A stretch of DNA of 64,000 nucleotides. Source: Actinomycetota bacterium. Its GTDB lineage: Bacteria; Actinomycetota; Actinomycetes; Propionibacteriales; Nocardioidaceae. The stretch spans positions 62,001 to 126,000 of the forward strand of contig WLJH01000002.1 in assembly GCA_009701885.1 (NCBI GenBank). The letters run 5' to 3'. Made by a program: the position numbers and the translations under genes. Below, in pieces: positions 57,196 to 64,000 of this stretch. The notes beneath the pieces were generated by a model. The model worked only from the letters and a program-made list of their open reading frames with translations, was not told where the DNA came from and searched no databases. How positions within the stretch are numbered: position 1 is the stretch's first letter; every line of letters starts with the position of its first letter.

Positions 57196-58764
57196 GTGAC
57201 CCTCCTGCGACCCTCCAGCACCTCCCGTCGTACGCCGTCGGCCGGCCGCCGCGCGCTCGGGGCCCTGGCCTGCGCGGCCCTCGCGACGCCCGTGGCGACC
57301 CTCGCGCTCGTCTCGCCCGCCGCGGCCGACGGTGGCGGTGAGGCCGCCCGCGACCGGCTCGCCGGTCGTGCCGGTGCCGGCTCCGCCAGCGCCGGGCTGA
57401 TCATGTCCGACAACATCGAGCACGTCGGGGCGAACCCGTCGCAGCTGGCGATCTCCGGGTGCTTCATGCGCTCGGCGCCGGTCTTCGTCACCAGCGGCGT
57501 CGACTCGATCAGGGTCTACGACGTCAGCGACCCGTTGAGCCCCACGTTGACCGGTGTCCTGCCGCAGGCCCTCTTCGAGAACGAGGCGATGACCTGCGGT
57601 GAGCGCCGCACCCCCGCGGGGGTCCGCCGCTTCGTGCTGGTCGGCGTCGACCTCGTGGCCGCCGCCCCCACCCAGCCCGAGCACGTGAACGCGGGCGGCG
57701 GCCAGCTGAGCATCGTCGACGTCACCGACCCCACCGCCCCGACCATCACGGCCAGCGCGCCCGGCCTCACCAGCACCCACACCGTGGCGTGCGTCGACGG
57801 CGCCCAGTGCCGCTACGCCTACTCCGCGGGCGACTCCGGGAGCGGCACCTTCTCGGTCTTCGACCTGCGTGACCTCGACGCGCCGCGGGAGGTCGACGGC
57901 GACAAGGAGGCCGACGGCCTCCAGGCCTTCGCCTCGCCGACCGCGGGACACAAGTGGAACTTCGACGCCGCCGGGGTCGGCACCCACACGGGCTTCGACG
58001 GCTCGTCGATGTGGTCGACCCGCAAGCCCGCCCGGCCGCGGCTGCTCGCCACCACGGGCCTCGCCGGCCAGGGCGAGGACCCGGACTTCGAGGGCTACAA
58101 CGACTTCATCCACCACAACTCGTTCCGTCCGAACGCGAAGCGCTTCGAGCCGGGCGCCAAGCCCTCGCTCAAGAACGGCAACGTGCTGCTGGTGACCGAG
58201 GAGGACTACGAGCAGACCGACTGTGCGCTCGCCGGCTCCTTCCAGACCTGGTGGGTCAAGCGGCTGGACGGCAAGCCCGGCAGCATCGTGCCGCTGGACA
58301 AGGTCGAGCTCGCCGACCTGGGGAACTTCCCGCTGCCCCAGGGCGCCTTCTGCTCCTCGCACTGGTTCGACTACCGGCCCGGTGGCCTGGTCGCGGTGGG
58401 CTTCTACGGTGGGGGCACGCAGATCCTCGACGTGACGAACCCGCGTGAGATCACGTCGCACGCCCACGCGATCTGGGGCGCCTCGGAAGTTTGGGACGCC
58501 ATGTGGGTGCCGGTCTACAAGGACGGCGAGCAGACGGCGAAGCGCACCAACATCGTCTACGCCATCGACCTGGTCCGCGGCCTGGACGTCTACTCCGTCG
58601 ACGTCACCGGCGCCGGGGGCGGTGCCCTGCGGCTCACGTCGGCGGCCAGCACCTCGGAGCGGCTCGAGGCGGGCAGCACCCCGCTGGTGCTGGTCGGCGG
58701 TGCCGCGCTGCTGGCGCTCGGGCTGGGCCGCGTGCGGCGCCGGGTCGCCGTCGCGCGCGACTGA
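57196..58764 (+). CDS. Secreted LVIVD-like beta-propeller protein with C-terminal membrane helix
   Basis: A 522-residue exported protein. A long signal sequence ends near SPAAA (about residue 44). The body contains repeated strands of the VYDVSDPLSPTLTG, LSIVDVTDPTAPTITA and TQILDVTNPREITS type, the LVIVD repeat that builds beta-propellers, plus an insert with HNSFRPNAKRFEPG and several Cys. The C-terminus is a hydrophobic helix followed by RVRRRVAVARD, like an anchored surface protein, but without a recognisable LPXTG sortase site. Function is unknown; binding or sensing at the cell surface is plausible. GTG 57196 is the start. Confidence 0.78.
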   Translation: MTLLRPSSTSRRTPSAGRRALGALACAALATPVATLALVSPAAADGGGEAARDRLAGRAGAGSASAGLIMSDNIEHVGANPSQLAISGCFMRSAPVFVTSGVDSIRVYDVSDPLSPTLTGVLPQALFENEAMTCGERRTPAGVRRFVLVGVDLVAAAPTQPEHVNAGGGQLSIVDVTDPTAPTITASAPGLTSTHTVACVDGAQCRYAYSAGDSGSGTFSVFDLRDLDAPREVDGDKEADGLQAFASPTAGHKWNFDAAGVGTHTGFDGSSMWSTRKPARPRLLATTGLAGQGEDPDFEGYNDFIHHNSFRPNAKRFEPGAKPSLKNGNVLLVTEEDYEQTDCALAGSFQTWWVKRLDGKPGSIVPLDKVELADLGNFPLPQGAFCSSHWFDYRPGGLVAVGFYGGGTQILDVTNPREITSHAHAIWGASEVWDAMWVPVYKDGEQTAKRTNIVYAIDLVRGLDVYSVDVTGAGGGALRLTSAASTSERLEAGSTPLVLVGGAALLALGLGRVRRRVAVARD

Positions 58765-58807
58765 GTCGACGCCGGGCCTCGTGGCCCGTCGCTGACGCTC
58801 CTCGCTC

Positions 58808-58859
58808 CTCGACCAGCGGACGCTGGTCGCGGCGCGAGCGGAGCGAGCCGCGAGACCGG
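58808..58859. repeat. Degenerate copy of the dispersed repeat
   Basis: Begins CTCGACCAGCGG and ends GCCGCGAGACCGG, with GCGAGCGGAGCGAGC in the centre. It lies between the propeller-protein gene and the transporter gene. Confidence 0.5.
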
Positions 58860-58917
58860 GTCGGCGTCGGAAACTCCCGCGCGCCGACGTACCTCCTCGG
58901 GCTAGCGTCCCGTCCTC

Positions 58918-60276
58918 GTGAGCACGGGGTGGGGGACCAGGGTCGGCGAGGTCGTCGCACCCTCGCGGCTCGGCCGCGACTTCCGCTGGCTGCTCTCCTC
59001 GGTGTGGGTGGGCAACCTCGGTGACGGTTTGGCGATCGCTGCCGGTCCGCTGCTGGTCGCCCAGCAGACCGACTCGCCGTTCCTCATCGCCATGGCCGCC
59101 ACGTTGCAGTGGCTGCCCAAGCTGCTCTTCGCGCTACCCGCCGGCGTGGTCACGGACCGGGTCGACCGTCGGGTGCTGGTCGTCTCGGTGGACCTCGTGC
59201 GCGTCGGGGTGCTCGGGCTGCTGGCCGCGAGCATCGTCACCGGCACCGTCTCGATCGCCGTGGTGCTCGTCGCTCTCTTCCTGCTCGGCACGGCGGAGAC
59301 CTTCGCCGACAACGCCTCGCAGACGCTGCTGCCGATGCTGGTGCACCGCGACGACCTCGCGGTCGGCAACGCCCGCATCCAGACGGGGCTCATCACCTTC
59401 AACCAGCTCGCCGGTCCGCCCGTCGGTGCGCTGCTCTTCGCAGCCGGCACCGCGGTGCCGTTCCTCGCGCAGGGCCTGCTGGTGCTCGCCGCCATCGCGA
59501 CCATCGCGCGCGTGCGGCTGCCCGAGCACGGCCGCGACCCGGAGACCTCCACCCACGTGCTGCACGACGTCGTGGAGGGCTTCCGGTGGGTGTGGCACCA
59601 CGCGGCCGTGCGGACGCGCGTCCTCACGCTCACCGTCTTCAATCTCACCTTCGGCGCCGCGTGGTCGGTCCTGGTGCTCTACGCCACGGAGCGGCTGGGG
59701 ATGGGCGAGGTCGGCTTCGGCCTCATCACCACGGTCGGCGCGGTCGGGGGACTGGCCGGCACCGCGGCGTACGGCTGGATCACGCGGCGGGTGAGCCTCG
59801 GCGACCTCATGCGCATCGGCTTGGTCCTGGAAACGCTCACCCACCTCGGGCTTGCCCTCACGAGCTCGCCCGTGGTGGCGCTGGCGATCTTCTTCGTCTT
59901 CGGCGCCCACGCGTTCATCTGGGGCACCACCTCGATCACCATCCAGCAGCGGGCCGTGCCGACGGCGCTCCAGGGTCGGGTGGGCGGGGTCTACCTGCTC
60001 GGCTGCTTCGCCGGGCTGGTCACAGGCGGCCTGCTCGGCGGGGCGCTGGCCCAGGCGTACGGCGTCACCGCACCGTTCTGGTTTGCCTTCGTCGGCTCCG
60101 CGCTGCTGGTCGTGCTGATCTGGGGCCAGCTCTCCCACATCGCCCACGCCGACGCCCAGGACCCGGAGGCCCCCGACGGTCCCGACGGCCCCGTCGCGGG
60201 CGTCGTGGCCGACCCGGTGGCGCCCCGGCCGCACCCGGACACCGAACAGCCGGGCGCCGGGACCGCCACGCAGTAG
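58918..60276 (+). CDS. MFS transporter, DHA3-type
   Basis: A 452-residue membrane protein with about twelve hydrophobic helices. The pattern of the DHA3 branch is visible: DFRWLLSSVWVGNLGDGL at the start, FALPAGVVTDRVDRRVLVVS after helix 2 and FLLGTAETFADNASQTLLPMLV in the fourth region. DHA3 proteins export macrolides, siderophores such as enterobactin or other hydrophobic compounds by proton antiport; the substrate cannot be read from the sequence. TAGCGT at 58903-58908 ends 9 nt before GTG 58918. The hydrophilic C-terminal tail is Asp/Pro/Gly-rich. The gene stands before smc. Confidence 0.9.
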   Translation: MSTGWGTRVGEVVAPSRLGRDFRWLLSSVWVGNLGDGLAIAAGPLLVAQQTDSPFLIAMAATLQWLPKLLFALPAGVVTDRVDRRVLVVSVDLVRVGVLGLLAASIVTGTVSIAVVLVALFLLGTAETFADNASQTLLPMLVHRDDLAVGNARIQTGLITFNQLAGPPVGALLFAAGTAVPFLAQGLLVLAAIATIARVRLPEHGRDPETSTHVLHDVVEGFRWVWHHAAVRTRVLTLTVFNLTFGAAWSVLVLYATERLGMGEVGFGLITTVGAVGGLAGTAAYGWITRRVSLGDLMRIGLVLETLTHLGLALTSSPVVALAIFFVFGAHAFIWGTTSITIQQRAVPTALQGRVGGVYLLGCFAGLVTGGLLGGALAQAYGVTAPFWFAFVGSALLVVLIWGQLSHIAHADAQDPEAPDGPDGPVAGVVADPVAPRPHPDTEQPGAGTATQ

Positions 60277-60335
60277 GGTGAGCGCCGCGCGCGCCCCGAC
60301 GGCCCGCGCCATCGAGCCGGCCCCGGGAGCGTGCG

Positions 60336-63300
60336 TTGTACCTGAAGAGCCTGACCCTCAAGGGGTTCAAGTCCTTCGCGTCCTCCACGACGCTGCAGCT
60401 CGAGCCCGGCATCACCTGCATCGTCGGACCCAACGGGTCGGGCAAGTCCAACGTCGTCGACGCCCTCGCCTGGGTGATGGGCGAGGCCAGCGCCAAGAGC
60501 CTGCGCGGCGGCAAGATGGACGACGTCATCTTCGCCGGCACCTCCGGTCGCCCGCCCCTGGGCCGGGCCGAGGTGCTGCTGACCATCGACAACTCCGACG
60601 GCGCGCTCCCGATCGAGTACGCCGAGGTGACCATCAGCCGCACGATGTTCCGCTCGGGCGGGTCGGAGTACGCCATCAACGGCACCCCCTGCCGGCTGCT
60701 CGACGTGCAGGAGCTGCTGAGCGACTCCGGCATCGGTCGCGAGATGCACGTGATCGTCGGCCAGGGCCAGCTCGACTCGATTTTGCACGCCACCCCGGAG
60801 GACCGCCGCGGCTTCATCGAGGAGGCCGCGGGCGTCCTGAAGCACCGCAAGCGCAAGGAGAAGGCGCTGCGGAAGCTGGACGCGTGCGAGGGCAACCTCA
60901 CTCGTCTGAACGACCTGCTCTCGGAGATACGTCGCCAGCTCAAGCCGCTGGGCCGCCAGGCCGAGGTGGCTCGCCGCGCCGCCACCGTCCAGGCCGATGT
61001 CCGCGATGCCCGTGCCCGGCTGCTGGCCGACGACCTGGTGCGCGCCCGCACGGCGCTGGAGCAGGAGATGGCCGACGAGTCGCTGCTCGTGGCCCGCCGC
61101 GAGGAGGTCGAGCGGGCGATCGCAGCGGCTCGCGAGGCCGAGGCAGCGCTCGAGGCCGCCTTGCGCGAGGACCTGCCGGCTCTGTCAGCCGCCCAGGACA
61201 CCTGGTACTCCCTCTCCGGCCTGCGCGAGCGCCTGCGGGGCACCCAGTCGCTGGCCGCGGAGCGCATCCGCAACGCCTCCGGCAGTGCGGTGGTGCAGAC
61301 CGCCTCCGGGCGCGACCCCGACCAGCTCGAGGCCGAGGCCGACCGGGTCGCGGAGCAGGAACGCCTGATCGGCGTCGAGGTCGACACCAGCCGCGCCGCC
61401 CTCGACGCGGCCGTCACGGCCCGCAAGGCCGCCGAGGACGCCGCGGCCGAGGAGGAGCGCCGCATCTCCGGCCTCCAGCGTGCCGCCGCAGACCGGCGCG
61501 AGGGACTGGCCCGCCTCCACGGCCAGGTCAACGCACTCAAGTCGCGCGCCGCCGGCGCCGACGAGGAGGTCGCGCGCCTGCGGCACGCCCGCGAGGAGGC
61601 GCTGGCCCGCGCCGAGCGCGCCCAGATGGCCTTCACCGCCCTGGAGACCAAGGTCGCCGGCCTCGACGCCGGCGAGGAGGGCCTGGACGCCGAGCACGAG
61701 GAGGCGGCGGCCCTGCTCGACGAGGTCGAGGAGCGCCTGGCCGTCGTGCGCGACCAGGCCCAGCAGGCCGACAGGGACCGCCACACCCTCACCGCCCGCA
61801 AGGACGCCCTCGAGCTCGGCCTGGCCCGCAAGGACGGCGCGGGCGCGCTGCTGGCCGCCACCGACGAGCTGCCCGGCGTCCTGGGCTCCATCGCCGCGCT
61901 GCTCTCGGTGCGGCACGGCCACGAGGCGGCGGTCGCCGCCGCCCTGGGGTCGGCCGCGGACGCCGTGGCCGTGCGCGACCCCGAGGCTGCGCTGGCCGCC
62001 CTGGGCCACCTCAAGGGGAACGACCTGGGGCGGGCCGCGCTGCTGCTGGCTGCCGGTCCCGAGCTGCCCGACGCCGGTGACTGGCCGGCCCTGCCCGACG
62101 GCGCCACGTGGGCCGTCGACGTGGTGGAGTGCAGCGCCGAGCTGCGGCCCGCGGTGTCGGCCCTGCTCGACCGGATCGCCGTCGTCGAGGACCTCGCGGC
62201 CGCCCGCGCACTCGTGGCGGCGCAGCCCTCGGTCACCGCCGTCACGACCGAGGGCGACGTGCTGGGCGCGCGCTTCGTCTCCGGCGGCTCGAGCGACCAG
62301 CCGAGCCTGCTCGAGATCCAGGCCGCCGTCGAGGAGGCCGAGGCCGCGCTCGCGGAGGCGGTGGCCGCGGGGGAGCGGGCCGCCTTCGAGACCAGCCGGC
62401 TCGAGGCCGAGCGGCACGAGGCGACCAAGCGGGTCGACGTGGCCCTGGCCCGGCTCCACGAGTCCGACGCCACGCTGGCCGCTGTCGCCGAGGAGCTGGG
62501 CCAGCACGGCTCGCAGGCCCGTGCGGCGCGGGGCGAGGCCGAGCGGCTCGAGCAGGCCATCTCCCGGGCCGAGGAGGCGCGCGAGCAGGCCGTGGCCGGG
62601 CTCGCGGAGCTCGAGGAGCGGCTCGCGGCCGCGGAGCAGACGCCCGAGGAGGAGCCGGACACCGGCGTGCGCGAGGAGCTCGCGGAGGCCGCGCGCGCCG
62701 CCCGCCAGGCCGAGATGGACGCCCGGCTCGCGCTGCGCACCTCCGAGGAGCGGGCCCGGGCCCTGCACGGTCGCGCCGACGGGCTGCGCCGCAGCGCCGC
62801 CAAGGAGCGCGACGCCCGGGCCCAGGCCGCGGCCCGGCGCGCCCAGGTGATCCGTGAGGGGCGCGCCGCCGAGGCGGTCGCCGCCGCCACCACCTACGTC
62901 CTGCACCGGCTCGAGACCTCCGTCCAAGCCGCCGCCGACGCCCGTGCCGCCGTGGAGGAGGCCCGCCGCGGTCGCGAGGAGGAGCTGCGCGAGGTCCGGG
63001 CACGCCTGCGCGAGCTCGCCAAGGAGCACGAGGAGCTGGTCTCCTCGGTCCACCGCGACGAGGTCGCGCGCACCCAGCAGCGGATGCGGATCGAGCAGCT
63101 GGAGAACCGCACCCTCGAGGAGCTCGGGCTCGAGCCCGACGCCCTGGTCGCCGACTACGGCCCCGACCAGCTCGTGCCGCTGCTCGACACGGAGGGCGCC
63201 GAGCCGGGCGCCGCCGGCGAGTCCGGCGAGGAGGGTGACGCGCCTCCGCGCACGGTGCCGTACGTCCGCGAGGAGCAGGTCAAGCGGCTCAAGGCCGCCG

Positions 63301-63926
63301 AGCGCGCCCTGTCGATGCTCGGCAAGGTGAACCCGCTGGCGCTGGAGGAGTTCTCGGCGCTGGAGGAGCGCCACCAGTTCCTCTCCGAGCAGCTGGAGGA
63401 CCTCCGCCGCACCCGCAAGGACCTCCTCGACATCGTCAAGGACGTCGACGACCGGGTCGAGCAGGTGTTCCGCGAGGCCTACGCCGACGTCGAGAAGGCC
63501 TTCGACGCCACCTTCGCGCGGCTCTTCCCGGGCGGCGAGGGCCGACTGGTGCTGACCGACCCCGACAACATGCTCTCCACCGGCGTCGAGGTCGAGGCCC
63601 GTCCGCCGGGCAAGAAGGTCAAGCGGCTCTCGCTGCTCTCCGGCGGCGAGCGCTCGCTGGTGGCCGTGGCGTTCCTCGTGGCCCTCTTCAAGGCCCGTCC
63701 CAGCCCCTTCTACATCCTCGACGAGGTCGAGGCGGCGCTCGACGACACCAACCTCGGCCGCCTCCTCCAGATCTACGAGGAGCTGCGGGAGAACTCCCAG
63801 CTGCTCGTCATCACCCACCAGAAGCGCACGATGGAGGTCGGCGACGCGCTCTACGGCGTCACCATGCGCGGCGACGGCGTCTCGGCCGTGATCAGCCAGC
63901 GCCTCCGCGAGCAGGAGCCGGCATGA
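60336..63926 (+). CDS. smc: Chromosome segregation ATPase SMC
   Basis: An 1196-residue SMC protein that compacts and segregates the chromosome with ScpA and ScpB. The N-terminal ATPase half has Walker A GPNGSGKSN (31-39) and SFASSTTLQLEPG. Long coiled coils flank a hinge at about 500-640 (LPGVLGSIAALLSV...VEDLAAARALVAA). The C-terminal half has the ABC signature LLSGGERSLVAVAFL and Walker B PFYILDEVEAALDD. The start is a TTG (60336) with GGGAG upstream, giving the canonical MYLKSLTLKGFKSFA. The length is normal. The dominant Ala/Glu/Arg content of the coils gives very long open frames on the other strand, which are not genes. Confidence 0.97.
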   Translation: MYLKSLTLKGFKSFASSTTLQLEPGITCIVGPNGSGKSNVVDALAWVMGEASAKSLRGGKMDDVIFAGTSGRPPLGRAEVLLTIDNSDGALPIEYAEVTISRTMFRSGGSEYAINGTPCRLLDVQELLSDSGIGREMHVIVGQGQLDSILHATPEDRRGFIEEAAGVLKHRKRKEKALRKLDACEGNLTRLNDLLSEIRRQLKPLGRQAEVARRAATVQADVRDARARLLADDLVRARTALEQEMADESLLVARREEVERAIAAAREAEAALEAALREDLPALSAAQDTWYSLSGLRERLRGTQSLAAERIRNASGSAVVQTASGRDPDQLEAEADRVAEQERLIGVEVDTSRAALDAAVTARKAAEDAAAEEERRISGLQRAAADRREGLARLHGQVNALKSRAAGADEEVARLRHAREEALARAERAQMAFTALETKVAGLDAGEEGLDAEHEEAAALLDEVEERLAVVRDQAQQADRDRHTLTARKDALELGLARKDGAGALLAATDELPGVLGSIAALLSVRHGHEAAVAAALGSAADAVAVRDPEAALAALGHLKGNDLGRAALLLAAGPELPDAGDWPALPDGATWAVDVVECSAELRPAVSALLDRIAVVEDLAAARALVAAQPSVTAVTTEGDVLGARFVSGGSSDQPSLLEIQAAVEEAEAALAEAVAAGERAAFETSRLEAERHEATKRVDVALARLHESDATLAAVAEELGQHGSQARAARGEAERLEQAISRAEEAREQAVAGLAELEERLAAAEQTPEEEPDTGVREELAEAARAARQAEMDARLALRTSEERARALHGRADGLRRSAAKERDARAQAAARRAQVIREGRAAEAVAAATTYVLHRLETSVQAAADARAAVEEARRGREEELREVRARLRELAKEHEELVSSVHRDEVARTQQRMRIEQLENRTLEELGLEPDALVADYGPDQLVPLLDTEGAEPGAAGESGEEGDAPPRTVPYVREEQVKRLKAAERALSMLGKVNPLALEEFSALEERHQFLSEQLEDLRRTRKDLLDIVKDVDDRVEQVFREAYADVEKAFDATFARLFPGGEGRLVLTDPDNMLSTGVEVEARPPGKKVKRLSLLSGGERSLVAVAFLVALFKARPSPFYILDEVEAALDDTNLGRLLQIYEELRENSQLLVITHQKRTMEVGDALYGVTMRGDGVSAVISQRLREQEPA

Positions 63927-63957
63927 GCGGCACGAGCGTCACGAGGAGGCAACGCTG

Positions 63958-64000
63958 ATGCCCCGCACCCGTCCCACCCGCGACCAGTACGTCGCCTGGC
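63958..64000 (+). CDS. Start of a gene cut by the window end
   Basis: An ATG at 63958 is preceded by GAGGAGG (63942-63948) and opens a frame that runs off the window after 14 codons, MPRTRPTRDQYVAW. The PTRDxYxAW start is like that of actinobacterial hotdog-fold acyl-CoA thioesterases, which is only a hint. ATG 63923, overlapping the smc stop, opens a 12-codon frame and is not the preferred start. Confidence 0.5.
   Translation, partial: MPRTRPTRDQYVAW

Noticed and set aside
55669..58467. A 932-codon open frame on the minus strand
   Set aside because: Antisense to mutM and the propeller-protein gene; same shadow composition.

Overview
This window is very GC-rich, with GTG used freely as a start codon and short gaps between genes. 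The gene order cofC, plsC, gpsA, murF, ddl, thiL, rpmB, recG, rsmD, coaD, rpmF, rnc, mutM, smc is typical of an actinobacterial chromosome. An HU protein with a long Lys/Ala/Pro tail, coenzyme F420 genes, a DUF222-HNH protein and GluRS sitting beside both of its tRNA substrates all point to Actinomycetota. My best guess is a Nocardioides-like member of the Nocardioidaceae (inference from gene content; no search was run).

Layout. 1-3.5 kb: a cut-off DUF5655 gene, an F420/FMN split-barrel protein, a MocR/YczR regulator divergent from its usual partner yczE, and a small methyltransferase. 3.6-11.6 kb: branched-chain amino acid genes leuB, ilvE and cimA, with a phosphoesterase and a Ser/Thr kinase between them. 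Both leuB and cimA are preceded by what look like leader-peptide attenuators. 11.6-15.9 kb: a TetR/FMN-reductase pair around a perfect palindrome, two tandem paralogous membrane proteins, an amidase and an AAC(2')-type acetyltransferase. 15.9-18.7 kb: a biotin uptake operon (bioY, ATPase, EcfT) with a divergent BioQ-type regulator and a clear BioQ-like box. 18.7-23.5 kb: an accessory stretch with a DUF222-HNH protein, two poorly known genes, repeats and a MITE-like palindromic element.

23.5-35 kb: metabolic genes (PLP aldolase/deaminase, sugar-lactone oxidase, FAH hydrolase), gltX with tRNA-Gln and tRNA-Glu, secreted and cell-wall proteins, and an alkylation-repair pair (Ada-AlkA fusion and Ogt). 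35-38 kb: an IclR regulator divergent from leuCD, with repeated operator-like words between them. 38-64 kb: the conserved housekeeping run covering nucleoid protein HU, F420 precursor synthesis, phospholipid and peptidoglycan synthesis, thiamine phosphate kinase, ribosomal proteins L28 and L32, recombination and repair (recG, mutM), RNA processing (rsmD, rnc), CoA synthesis and chromosome condensation (smc). A convergent second D-Ala-D-Ala ligase homologue lies in this run.

Two window-wide signals stand out. First, about twenty genes have a TANNNT-like box ending 6-8 nt before the start codon and no Shine-Dalgarno sequence, so leaderless transcription appears to be the rule for operon-first genes; it also helps fix several starts. 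Second, gene ends carry large or locally repeated palindromes, plus a dispersed repeat of the form GGTCGAG...GTCGAGACC; one copy is read in frame inside a protein gene.
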